Source: an uncultured Acetatifactor sp. (GTDB lineage: Bacteria > Bacillota > Clostridia > Lachnospirales > Lachnospiraceae). Taken from it: 37,131 bases of DNA. The notes beneath the pieces are model-generated. The model saw nothing but the letters and a program-made list of their open reading frames with translations, made no database searches and had not been told where the DNA came from. Made by a program: the position numbers and the translations under genes. Position 1 is the first letter of the stretch; every line of letters starts with the position of its first letter. The stretch spans positions 1-37,131 of the forward strand of contig CANPYG010000018.1 of NCBI GenBank assembly GCA_947588205.1, read 5' to 3'. This document shows positions 8,874 through 15,975 of the stretch, in pieces.

Positions 8874-10180
8874 AGTAAATAATCTATAAACTGCTGGGCG
8901 GTTCGCCCGGACAGTCCACCGTGGGTAAGCTCCCATTTGTTTGCTTCCTCCAGCAGCTTCTTTTCAGGCATCGTGATATGGTTCCGCTCAGCCAGGGCAA
9001 GGACAATCTCCTGGAACTGTTTGGGCGTGGGCGATCCGAAATAGATGGTCACGCCGAAGCGCGCAGCCAGGGAAAGCTTCTCCTGAACGGTATCGCTTTT
9101 ATGCATATCCTCCCTGATATCCTCTTTGTCGCTGTAATTTTCCCGGATCAGGTGGCGGCGGTTGGAGGTCGCGTAGATCAGCACATTGTCCGGTCTGCGC
9201 TCGAGACCGCCTTCGATCACGGCCTTCAGATATTTATATTCCGTTTCAAAATCCTCAAAGCTCAGGTCGTCCATGTAAATGATGAATTTATAATTGCGGT
9301 TTTTGATCTGGGCAATGGTATCGTTCAGATCCTGGAACTGATGTCTGTATACCTCTATGATACGGAGCCCCCTGTCGTAATATTCATTGGCGATGGCCTT
9401 GATACAGGAGCTCTTTCCGGTGCCTGCATCGCCGAACAGAAGGCAGTTGTTCGCCCTTCGTCCGCTCACAAAGGCCTCGGTATTGTCGATCAGCTTCTGC
9501 TTCGGGATCTCGTAACCCACCAGATCGTCCAGACGGACGTGGGCGATGTTGAGGATCGGAACGATATGAACTCCCTGCGCGTCCTCCCGAATACGGAAGG
9601 ACTTATGAAGCCCGAATTTTCCGACCCCGTACTCCCGGTAAAACTGCGTCAGCGTATCCTTCATCTCTTCCGGCGTGCTGTCATGGCAGAACGCCTCCGC
9701 CAGCTCGCAGATACGCCTGCAGATACGCTTATTGTAGACCCTGCTCTCCTGCATACTGCTCTCATAATGCTGTATCAGGGAAAATTCCGGCACGTTCAAA
9801 AGCTCCATTACAGGTTCAAAATCAAAATCATAAAATTCCTTAAAGATCACGATATCGTGCAGCGCCGCCGCATTGATGGTACCGGCGATCTCTCCCCTGC
9901 CCTCGCAGCCCATGGAATAGCTGTTTTCATTATTCACCAGCAGATTCGCCAGGTAACAGTGCCACAGGTTTCCATGAAATCCATAATTGCCTGCCAGCTC
10001 GATCAGGGCATGGATACACTGATAAAACAATGCGGTCACGTCCACGCCGTCCGGCGCTGCCCCGGTATAAGCTGCCGACCGGATCCTGCTGTCCCGGTAA
10101 TGCTCACAGACATACGCCATATCCGTGAGCAGCTGTCCATCTTCAAAATTACGGTATACGATCAACTCCTGCTGTCTCAT
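8870..10180 (-). CDS. DUF815-family AAA+ ATPase
   Basis: The protein has 436 residues. The C-terminal half is a AAA+ module of the DUF815 family, with Walker A GDAGTGKSS at about residue 250, a Walker B-like stretch ending FIIYMDDLSFE, and a sensor-like segment ATSNRRHL. The N-terminal 200 residues are predicted soluble and alpha-helical, with no recognised domain. No transmembrane segment is seen. The ATG follows TAGGAGAG and starts only nine bases after the pheA stop, so the two form an operon. The molecular role of DUF815 proteins is not established as far as I know. The order pheA-DUF815-ppx-ppk is suggestive only. Confidence 0.88.
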   Translation of the reverse strand: MRQQELIVYRNFEDGQLLTDMAYVCEHYRDSRIRSAAYTGAAPDGVDVTALFYQCIHALIELAGNYGFHGNLWHCYLANLLVNNENSYSMGCEGRGEIAGTINAAALHDIVIFKEFYDFDFEPVMELLNVPEFSLIQHYESSMQESRVYNKRICRRICELAEAFCHDSTPEEMKDTLTQFYREYGVGKFGLHKSFRIREDAQGVHIVPILNIAHVRLDDLVGYEIPKQKLIDNTEAFVSGRRANNCLLFGDAGTGKSSCIKAIANEYYDRGLRIIEVYRHQFQDLNDTIAQIKNRNYKFIIYMDDLSFEDFETEYKYLKAVIEGGLERRPDNVLIYATSNRRHLIRENYSDKEDIREDMHKSDTVQEKLSLAARFGVTIYFGSPTPKQFQEIVLALAERNHITMPEKKLLEEANKWELTHGGLSGRTAQQFIDYLL

Positions 10181-10189
10181 AGCTCTCTC

Positions 10190-11314
10190 CTAATAATTCC
10201 CCAGGATCTTCATGTTCCTGGCCTCGTCCCGAAGCCCCCTGAGCGCATTTTTCACCGCGCTGTCCGCCAGGTTGCCCTCGAAATCCACAAAGAAACGGTA
10301 TTCCCAGGTCCTATCTTCTATGGGACGGCTTTCAATCTTGCACATATTCAGGTTATTGTAGATAAAATGGGACAGCATATGATAAAGGGAACCGCTCTTA
10401 TGGGGCACCTCAAAACAGATGCTGATCTTGCCCGCATCCTTGCGGAATATCTTCTGGTTTGTGACAATAATGAATCTGGTGGAATTATTTTCCTCCTGAT
10501 TCACCCCTCTCTCCAACACCTCCAGGCCGTAAATCTGTCCCGCCAGCTCACTGGCGATGGCAGCCTGGCCCTTATCCTTCTCCTCCGCAACCTTTTTCGC
10601 CGCGAAGGCATTGTTCAGCATACTGATCTGCTTCCAGTCATGCCCGCGCAGATACTGCGCGCTCTGCATCAGGGACTGGGGATGGGAATATACCGCGTGG
10701 ATATCCTCCAGCCTGCTGCCCGGAACCCCAAGCAGACAGTGCTCTATACGGATGATCTGCTCCCCCACGATATAGTTTTCAAACTCCACCAAAAGGTCAT
10801 AAATCTCGCTCACGATCCCAGCCGTGGAATTTTCAATAGGAAGCACTGCGAAATCCGCGCTTCCCTCGTCGATCGCGCCCATGGCATCCCGGAAGGAATC
10901 CACATGAAAGCTGTTGACCTGATCCCCGAAATATTTCATCATGGCGGCGTGGGAATATGCGCCTTCCGCGCCCTGGAACACCACCCTCGCCTTTCTGGTC
11001 TCAAGCTCGTCCACCGCAATAAAAGGCAGCCTCCCCATGCCTACGCGCTCTGCCAGCATTTGATACTGCAGCTTACGGCTCATGGACATGATCTGCTCAA
11101 ACAGTTCCTCTATCCCATGGCTGTTAAAATCGCTGTGGGTAAGGGATTTTACACGGGCAAGCTTCTCCATTTCCCGTTTCCGGTCAAAGACCTTTTTCCC
11201 CGTTTCAATCTTATACTCCGCGACCTGCCTGCAGACCTCCATGCGCTCTTCATACAGCGCTACGAGACGAGAATCAATCTCGTCAATTTTATCCCTTAGT
11301 TCCTGTAAATCCAT
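10190..11314 (-). CDS. pheA: Bifunctional chorismate mutase / prephenate dehydratase
   Basis: The protein has 374 residues and is the phenylalanine-branch P-protein. Residues about 1-85 form the AroQ-type chorismate mutase helix bundle (start LRDKIDEIDSRLVALYEERM, with the usual Arg, Lys and Glu pattern). About 105-285 is prephenate dehydratase with the GAYS motif in FQGAEGAYSHAA and the NSTAGIV and STRF motifs. The C-terminal ACT domain carries the ESRP Phe-binding motif. It converts chorismate to phenylpyruvate, normally under Phe feedback. The start codon ATG follows AAGGA. No attenuator peptide is obvious upstream. The DUF815 gene follows nine bases after the stop. Confidence 0.96.
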   Translation of the reverse strand: MDLQELRDKIDEIDSRLVALYEERMEVCRQVAEYKIETGKKVFDRKREMEKLARVKSLTHSDFNSHGIEELFEQIMSMSRKLQYQMLAERVGMGRLPFIAVDELETRKARVVFQGAEGAYSHAAMMKYFGDQVNSFHVDSFRDAMGAIDEGSADFAVLPIENSTAGIVSEIYDLLVEFENYIVGEQIIRIEHCLLGVPGSRLEDIHAVYSHPQSLMQSAQYLRGHDWKQISMLNNAFAAKKVAEEKDKGQAAIASELAGQIYGLEVLERGVNQEENNSTRFIIVTNQKIFRKDAGKISICFEVPHKSGSLYHMLSHFIYNNLNMCKIESRPIEDRTWEYRFFVDFEGNLADSAVKNALRGLRDEARNMKILGNY

Positions 11315-11422
11315 TTTATATCCTTCCGCTTCTTAAGTTATTTCAGCCTGGTTCCGTGCCGTTCGTGTAACCGCATTTTGCGCCCTCCGCTGCTTTGCAG
11401 CTTTTATGATTCGGAAAATGAT

Positions 11423-11815
11423 CTACTCTTCAATATGATCCAGCCCCTGGCTCAGGATCGTGACGATATGGGAGTCCGCGAGGGAATAAAAAATAGTCTT
11501 CCCCTCCCTGCGGTTCTTCACCAGGTCCATTTGCTTTAAGATCCGCAGCTGATGAGAAATCGCGGACTGGGACATATCCAGGATCTTTGCGATATCCAGC
11601 ACACACATCTCCGTACAGAGAAGCACATACAGAATCTTTAGCCTTGTGGCGTCCCCGAATATCTTAAAGAAATCGCCCAGGTCCTGCAGCTCCTCTTCCG
11701 GGGGCATTTTCTCATCCACTTTTTTCAGAGTCTTCTCATCCACATAAAGATAACCGCTCTGTTCCATGGTCTGCTCCGCAGTCTGTTCCATACTCCGGTT
11801 TCCATTTTTTCCCAT
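11423..11815 (-). CDS. ArsR/SmtB-family transcriptional regulator
   Basis: The protein has 130 residues and a winged helix of the ArsR family: DATRLKILYVLL, then the recognition helix in SQSAISHQLRILKQMDLV and the wing NRREGKTIFYSL. CTEMCVLDIAK holds a Cys pair in the alpha-3 region (CxxxC), so metal or redox sensing like SmtB/CadC/ArsR is possible. I chose the ATG at 11815, although the frame stays open much further, because AGGAAGG sits directly upstream and residues before it are low-complexity products of a 45-bp tandem repeat. It follows the MATE transporter on the same strand with a gap of about 205 bases made largely of that repeat. Its target is not known. Confidence 0.85.
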   Translation of the reverse strand: MGKNGNRSMEQTAEQTMEQSGYLYVDEKTLKKVDEKMPPEEELQDLGDFFKIFGDATRLKILYVLLCTEMCVLDIAKILDMSQSAISHQLRILKQMDLVKNRREGKTIFYSLADSHIVTILSQGLDHIEE

Positions 11816-11830
11816 GTCCGTTTCCTTCCT

Positions 11831-11985
11831 ATTCTCCACGCCGCCTCTTTCCAATCCATTTCTTCTCAAAAGGCTTCTCTCTACGCCGTTTCTTTTCAGT
11901 CCGTTTCTTTCCAAGAGGCTTCTCTCCACGCCATTTCTTTTCAATCCGTTTCTTTCCAAGCGGCTTCTCTCCACGCCGCTTCCGC
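11831..11985. repeat. 45-bp tandem repeat, three full copies plus a partial one
   Basis: Units are 11831-11875, 11876-11920 and 11921-11965, with a partial fourth to about 11985. Copies two and three differ at few positions. The minus-strand unit contains a GGAAAGAAACGGAC stretch similar to the arsR ribosome-binding/start region (GGAAGGAAACGGACATG), suggesting it arose by amplification of that region. The period is 15 codons, so no frame is closed. Confidence 0.9.
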
Positions 11986-12020
11986 AGGGCTCCATCCGCC
12001 AAACCGGGAATTTTCCTGCC

Positions 12021-13442
12021 TTAATGCCCTTTTGACAGCTTTCCGGGCTTTTCCTGATACTCCATCCCATGCGTCCAGTCCGACTTCAATAAAAACACCA
12101 GGAATAATAAGGTGCTCAATCCCCAGGTCAGGGGATATGCCCAGGCGATGGTCTGATATACCGGGAAGAAACGTATGGCAACCGTCACATAGCAGATTCT
12201 CACACCGCACCAGAACAAAAGCATGGTGAGCATGGGCACAATGGATTTGCCGCATCCCCTCAGCACGCCCGCCGCGCAGTGGGAAAATGCCAACAGACAA
12301 TAAAACAGCACGGTTATGTGCGCATGTATCAGCCCGTAAGAGATGGCCTCAGGCTCTTTTACAAATATCCCGATGGCCCATGGCGCAATGAAATAGATCG
12401 CAATGCCGATCAGCTCCGCCAGGAGTACGCCGAAACCGATACCGAATACAGCGCCCTGCTTTGCACGCTTATACTCCTTTGCGCCCAGATTCTGACTAAT
12501 AAAGGTAGGGAGTGCCATAGACATACAGGTGATGGGTAGAAAGGCAAAGCCCTCCACTTTTGCATAAGCTCCCTGGCCGGACATGGCATAGGCGCCAAAC
12601 GCGTTGATATTGGACTGCACCACGATATTGCCGATACTGATCACAGAACCCTGCAGGCCCGTGGGAAGCCCCTGGGAAAGAACCTCCTTCATGATGCCCG
12701 GATACAGACGCACCTGTTTTCTGTCCAGCCTCATATCGTCCTTTGCCCTGCACATCCGTATAAGACAGAGCGCGGCGCTCAGCCCCTGGGAAAATACGGT
12801 GGCGATCGCCGCTCCGCCCACACCCCAGTGGAATCCTGCAACGAACAATAAGTCCAGCACCACGTTGGTCAAGGAGGACAGGATCAGATAGTACAAAGGA
12901 TGTAGACTATCCCCCAGCGCACGCATGATGGACATACAGATATTGTATAGGATGACGGTGGCAACGCCGCCAAAATAAATCCTGAAATACAAAAGCGACT
13001 GCGGCAGCACGCTGTCCGGCGTATTCATCAGGACGAGAAGCCTGGGGATCAAAAGAAGGCCCAGCAAAGTCGCCAGGACAGAAGCAATGACTCCCATCAG
13101 CAGATTCGTATGGATCGACCTGGTGACGCCCACCTTATCCTTCGCGCCATAATACCGGGAGATGACCACGCCGCCCCCCACAGCGATTCCGTTAAAAAAA
13201 CCAGTGATCAAAAAAATCAGGTTCCCTGCGGAGCTGACAGCCGCAAACGCATTATTATCCGCAAAATTTCCGACCACCCAGGCATCCGCCATATTATAAA
13301 ACTGCTGCAGCAGCTGACCCAAAAACAGCGGGATTGCGAACATCAGAATCCCTTTTCCGATGGGACCCTTTGTCAGATCGCCTGCGGAGTCTTTTCCCCC
13401 ATGCCGTCTCCTGCCCGGTATACCGCCCATTATGCCACCCAT
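12021..13442 (-). CDS. MATE-family efflux transporter
   Basis: The protein has 473 residues and about twelve hydrophobic segments. It belongs to the multidrug and toxic compound extrusion family: the first membrane helices carry IPLFLGQLLQQFYNMADAWVVG, the typical start of clostridial NorM/DinF-like proteins, and polar residues such as Gln in helix 1. It probably exports a cationic compound using Na+ or H+. I chose the ATG at 13442 because AAAGGTGA lies upstream at suitable spacing; the frame extends 42 codons further without a good ribosome-binding site and runs over the promoter. ArsR lies downstream on the same strand and may be co-transcribed. Confidence 0.92.
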   Translation of the reverse strand: MGGIMGGIPGRRRHGGKDSAGDLTKGPIGKGILMFAIPLFLGQLLQQFYNMADAWVVGNFADNNAFAAVSSAGNLIFLITGFFNGIAVGGGVVISRYYGAKDKVGVTRSIHTNLLMGVIASVLATLLGLLLIPRLLVLMNTPDSVLPQSLLYFRIYFGGVATVILYNICMSIMRALGDSLHPLYYLILSSLTNVVLDLLFVAGFHWGVGGAAIATVFSQGLSAALCLIRMCRAKDDMRLDRKQVRLYPGIMKEVLSQGLPTGLQGSVISIGNIVVQSNINAFGAYAMSGQGAYAKVEGFAFLPITCMSMALPTFISQNLGAKEYKRAKQGAVFGIGFGVLLAELIGIAIYFIAPWAIGIFVKEPEAISYGLIHAHITVLFYCLLAFSHCAAGVLRGCGKSIVPMLTMLLFWCGVRICYVTVAIRFFPVYQTIAWAYPLTWGLSTLLFLVFLLKSDWTHGMEYQEKPGKLSKGH

Positions 13443-13481
13443 TAATCTCACGTCACCTTTATTGAAAAGTTTATTCTCTCC

Positions 13482-13497
13482 TTGCAGGATCCTGCAA
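13482..13497. promoter_or_regulatory. 16-bp perfect palindrome in the MATE leader
   Basis: TTGCAGGATCCTGCAA reads the same on both strands and lies about 27-42 bases after the expected transcription start of the MATE gene. Its outer half-site TTGCAG is shared with the longer palindrome at 14751-14772. It could be a regulator-binding site; the regulator is unknown. Confidence 0.5.
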
Positions 13498-13530
13498 AAC
13501 GCTCCTTCCAAAACGCTTTTTCCTGCAATC

Positions 13531-13559
13531 AATATACCATATCGAACGTCAAAAAACAA
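13531..13559 (-). promoter_or_regulatory. Extended -10 promoter of the MATE gene
   Basis: On the minus strand TTGTTT (13554-13559) is followed by a 17-base spacer and TATATT (13531-13536), with a TG one base before the -10 box. It lies 89 bases upstream of the chosen MATE start and supports that start over the longer frame. Confidence 0.65.
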
Positions 13560-13564
13560 GTAAA

Positions 13565-13681
13565 TCAATAGGAATCCAGGAAATGATGCCTGATCCCGTC
13601 TTGTTTATAGGCGATCACCGTATTCAGATTCACGTTCCCCACGCTGTGCCCCAGCTCCCCTACTGTGATCTCCCGGATCAT
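13565..13681 (-). CDS. Possible 38-residue micro-ORF coupled to tcdA
   Basis: The ATG overlaps the tcdA stop as ATGA (13678-13681), and GGGAGAG lies about eight bases upstream inside tcdA. The peptide starts MIREITVGELGHSVGNVN, ends HHFLDSY, and is balanced in composition rather than low complexity. It ends next to the MATE promoter. I recognise no family. The good ribosome-binding site and the overlap favour translation, but it could also be the remnant of a longer gene. Confidence 0.4.
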   Translation of the reverse strand: MIREITVGELGHSVGNVNLNTVIAYKQDGIRHHFLDSY

Positions 13682-14487
13682 TCTTCTCTCTCCCCCGCGC
13701 CGCACCGGGCTTCCCCAGGCTTACGGTTTACATACGCCTTCGTCAGATCCTTCACCACTTCTCCCGCTATGATCAACCCTGCGACGGAGGGAACGAAGGC
13801 AGTGCTTCCCGGAATATCCCTGCGGTCGGTGCAATGCCTTTTGGTGCCCGGCGGGCAGATACAGTGCGCCCGGCAGCTAATCGCCATGTCCTCGATAGGG
13901 CGAAGGGGCTGCTCCTCTGAATAAACTACCTTTAATTTCGGTATCCCCCGCTTCTTCAGTTCCCGGCGCATCACTCTTGCCAGCGGATCCACCCTGGTCT
14001 CATAAATATCCGCTACCCGGAAAGCCGTAGGATCCAGCTTGTTCCCCGCGCCCATGCAGCTTATGATGGGAACCCCTGCCTCGGCGCATTTCATCACCAG
14101 CTCCAGCTTCGCGGACACGGTATCCACGGCGTCCACCACATAATCATAATCCGTAAAAGTAAACTCGGAAACAGTTTCCGGCAGGAAAAAACAGTTATGC
14201 AATGTCACCTCAGCATCCGGATTGATCTCCTGAATTCTCTCTTTCATCACTTCGGTTTTAAACCTTCCAATTGTTTTCCGGGTAGCGATAATCTGCCGGT
14301 TCAAATTGGTCAAACACACCTTATCGTCATCAATGAGGTCAAAGGTCCCTACGCCGCTGCGCGCCAGCGCTTCGCAGACATAACCGCCTACGCCCCCGAT
14401 ACCGAATACCGCCACACGGCATCCCGCAAGCCTCTCCATCGCTTCTTTTCCAAAAAGCAGCTCTGTTCTTGAAAATTGATTCAGCAT
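13678..14487 (-). CDS. tcdA: tRNA threonylcarbamoyladenosine dehydratase (ThiF/E1-like)
   Basis: The protein has 269 residues, as expected for TcdA (CsdL), which dehydrates t6A37 to the cyclic ct6A form in ANN-decoding tRNAs using ATP. The N-terminus FSRTELLFGKEAMERL is typical of the family. The nucleotide-binding loop is GIGGVGG near residue 30, followed by DDDKVCLTNLNRQ, which binds adenylate and metal. The Cys-rich C-terminal part (CRAHCICPPG) resembles the family. The ATG follows GAGGAAG, and a separate promoter lies upstream at 14536-14563. It is divergent from the NusG_II/Gx operon. Confidence 0.93.
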   Translation of the reverse strand: MLNQFSRTELLFGKEAMERLAGCRVAVFGIGGVGGYVCEALARSGVGTFDLIDDDKVCLTNLNRQIIATRKTIGRFKTEVMKERIQEINPDAEVTLHNCFFLPETVSEFTFTDYDYVVDAVDTVSAKLELVMKCAEAGVPIISCMGAGNKLDPTAFRVADIYETRVDPLARVMRRELKKRGIPKLKVVYSEEQPLRPIEDMAISCRAHCICPPGTKRHCTDRRDIPGSTAFVPSVAGLIIAGEVVKDLTKAYVNRKPGEARCGAGEREE

Positions 14488-14535
14488 ATCTTCCTCACCC
14501 TGTCAAAATATCATCGAATAACCCCTTTTATCTCT

Positions 14536-14563
14536 TTTATCACATAGACCGCCTGTTTGTCAA
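14536..14563 (-). promoter_or_regulatory. Promoter of tcdA
   Basis: On the minus strand a perfect TTGACA (14558-14563) is followed by a 16-base spacer and GATAAA (14536-14541), preceded by an extended TGT. It lies about 49 bases before the tcdA start. Confidence 0.6.
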
Positions 14564-14698
14564 GCTTTGGAGCCCTGGGAACGGCGCACCCGTAAAGGCG
14601 CGCCTGAACTGTCCAGGGGTGGGCCTGCCCGACCTGATTTCGCCCGCTTTTCGTTTCAATGGAAGATACGCTTTTCGTTTCAATGGAAGATAATCCTC
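14564..14698. other. Intergenic stretch between divergent promoters, with nested inverted repeats
   Basis: No gene is seen in the 329 bases between tcdA and the NusG_II gene. Besides the two promoters it holds CCCTGG (14573-14578) complementary to CCAGGG (14613-14618), enclosing GGCGC (14583-14587) complementary to GCGCC (14600-14604). It then holds the 24-bp duplication at 14646-14693. The inverted repeats precede the plus-strand promoter and may act only as DNA. Confidence 0.5.
14646..14693. repeat. 24-bp tandem duplication next to the NusG_II promoter
   Basis: Units 14646-14669 and 14670-14693 differ only at the last base. The second copy ends five bases before the -35 box at 14699. Confidence 0.95.
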
Positions 14699-14727
14699 TT
14701 GTTCCAAATATAACGATATGCTATACT
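14699..14727 (+). promoter_or_regulatory. Promoter of the NusG_II-Gx operon
   Basis: TTGTTC (14699-14704) is followed by 17 bases and TATACT (14722-14727). The -10 box sits in an inverted repeat, CTATAC-TTCCA-GTATAG (14721-14737). Confidence 0.65.
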
Positions 14728-14750
14728 TCCAGTATAGTCCTTTATCGTCC

Positions 14751-14772
14751 TTGCAGAATGATCATTCTGCAA
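14751..14772. promoter_or_regulatory. 22-bp perfect palindrome just after the promoter
   Basis: The arms are TTGCAGAATGA and TCATTCTGCAA with no spacer. It starts about 17 bases after the predicted transcription start, a position expected for a repressor operator. As RNA it would form only a hairpin with a very tight loop and has no T tract, so an operator is more likely than a terminator. Confidence 0.6.
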
Positions 14773-14816
14773 AGCAAAGCTTTTAAAAATCAATCCTGCC
14801 ATTGGAGGGAACCTAA

Positions 14817-15287
14817 TTGGACGTCGGAAAACGAGCAAAGATTATGACCATAGGAATCATTCTGACTGCAACAGTGAGTATCCTGTTCCTTCTGCTTATG
14901 TCGGTCCCTGTTTTCCCGGGGGCAGATAACGGTTCCAAAGAACTGGCCGCTGACATTTATCAGGATGGGAAACTGCTCAGGAGTCTGACCCTGGAAAAAG
15001 ATACAGAAAGCTATACGATAACGATAACTGCCCCCGACGGCGGAAGCAACATCATTGAAGTCCGTTCGGGGGAAATCGGCATCATATCGGCGGATTGCCC
15101 TGATAAGCTCTGCGTAAAGCAGGGCTTTCGGCACAATTCCCTGCTCCCCATCATCTGCCTGCCCCACAGGCTGGTGATCCAGATTCATGAAACGGGCTCT
15201 GAATACACAAGTCCTTCTTATAGTACCGATGACCCCTCTTCCGATGGGCAGGAGGAAGAAAATACCCTGGATGCCATTGTACAATAA
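14817..15287 (+). CDS. NusG domain II-containing membrane-anchored protein
   Basis: The protein has 156 residues: one N-terminal membrane helix (about 10-30), then an extracytoplasmic domain of the NusG_II type. The domain is recognised by DCPDKLCVKQG and the following IICLPHRLVIQI, which keep the two Cys and the beta-strand pattern of this family. I chose the TTG at 14817 because GGAGGGA sits six bases before it; an internal ATG at 14841 would remove the charged N-terminus and lacks a ribosome-binding site. The Gx transporter gene follows after 56 bases. The pair is common in Clostridia and often accompanies electron-transport genes, but the function of the NusG_II partner is unknown to me. 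Confidence 0.88.
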   Translation: MDVGKRAKIMTIGIILTATVSILFLLLMSVPVFPGADNGSKELAADIYQDGKLLRSLTLEKDTESYTITITAPDGGSNIIEVRSGEIGIISADCPDKLCVKQGFRHNSLLPIICLPHRLVIQIHETGSEYTSPSYSTDDPSSDGQEEENTLDAIVQ

Positions 15288-15343
15288 GCCCGGCTTTTAC
15301 ACGGCTTTCACACAGCTTTTACCAATTTTCAGGAGGTTTTGTT

Positions 15344-15838
15344 ATGCAGCCGAAAAAGCTTTCCATACTCGCCCTGTTCTCCACCCTTGCCCTGATCATC
15401 TCTGCCGTAGAAAGCACCCTTCCTCCGCTTGTGCCGATTCCTGGCATCAAACTGGGATTGGCCAACATCGTTACCCTGGTATTGCTGCGCAGGTTTACAG
15501 CAAAGGACGCCCTGCTGGTGCTTACAGTGAGGATTCTGCTGTCCTCCCTGCTCTTCGGCCAGGCGGTCAGCCTCCTCTACAGTCTGGCAGGCGGGCTGCT
15601 CAGCCTCTTTTTCATGAATCTGACGAACAGGCTTTTAAAAGGCGGCTATCTTGGTCTGACCAGCATAACGGGAGGCATCTCCCACAACATAGGGCAGATT
15701 ACCATAGCCCTTCTCCTGACCCAGGTTCCGGGCGTTCTGGCATATCTGCCCTTTCTCGTACTGAGCGGCATCCTCACCGGTCTCTTTACCGGTCTGTGCG
15801 CTCATTTTATGCTGAAATTCCTTCCGGATCGCCTCTAA
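15344..15838 (+). CDS. Gx transporter family protein (heptaprenyl diphosphate synthase component I-like)
   Basis: The protein has 164 residues and about five transmembrane helices. The segment around LPPLVPIPGIKLGLANIVT is diagnostic of this family, which is annotated either as heptaprenyl diphosphate synthase component I or as an S-component-like Gx transporter. The fold resembles the substrate-binding subunits of ECF transporters, so small-molecule uptake is plausible. The ATG follows AGGAGG at good spacing. It is the second gene of the operon after the NusG_II protein. A 6-bp hairpin spanning the stop codon (15828-15845) may weakly terminate transcription. Confidence 0.88.
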   Translation: MQPKKLSILALFSTLALIISAVESTLPPLVPIPGIKLGLANIVTLVLLRRFTAKDALLVLTVRILLSSLLFGQAVSLLYSLAGGLLSLFFMNLTNRLLKGGYLGLTSITGGISHNIGQITIALLLTQVPGVLAYLPFLVLSGILTGLFTGLCAHFMLKFLPDRL

Positions 15839-15925
15839 AGGCGATTCCACCATGCCCTTAAATATCATTTCTCCCCGTCTATAGCTTCCGCACAAGACCA
15901 ACAAATCAACGGATATCCTGATGTG

Positions 15926-15975
15926 TCAGCAGGTATTTCACGCTCTCAAGTCAGCAGATATTTCACGCTCTCCAA
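15926..15975. repeat. 25-bp tandem duplication over a stop codon
   Basis: Units 15926-15950 and 15951-15975 are near identical. The junction falls at the stop codon of the RelA/SpoT-like HD gene (TGA on the minus strand at 15946-15948), so the duplication defines the present end of that gene. Confidence 0.9.

Noticed and set aside
8921..11299. 792-codon open frame on the plus strand
   Set aside because: It lies fully antisense to the DUF815 and pheA genes, whose motifs are clear, and its translation shows no domain. Long antisense frames are a by-product of codon bias here.
11390..11412. Hairpin GCTGC-TTT-GCAGC followed by TTTTA as a terminator
   Set aside because: The T-rich tail is on the plus strand, but neighbouring genes run on the minus strand, so it has no transcript to end.
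11816..12070. N-terminal extension of the ArsR protein
   Set aside because: It translates the 45-bp tandem repeat and runs into the MATE gene end; the start at 11815 has a proper Shine-Dalgarno.
13443..13568. Longer MATE start
   Set aside because: The extra 42 codons overlap the predicted promoter and palindrome and have no membrane or family similarity.
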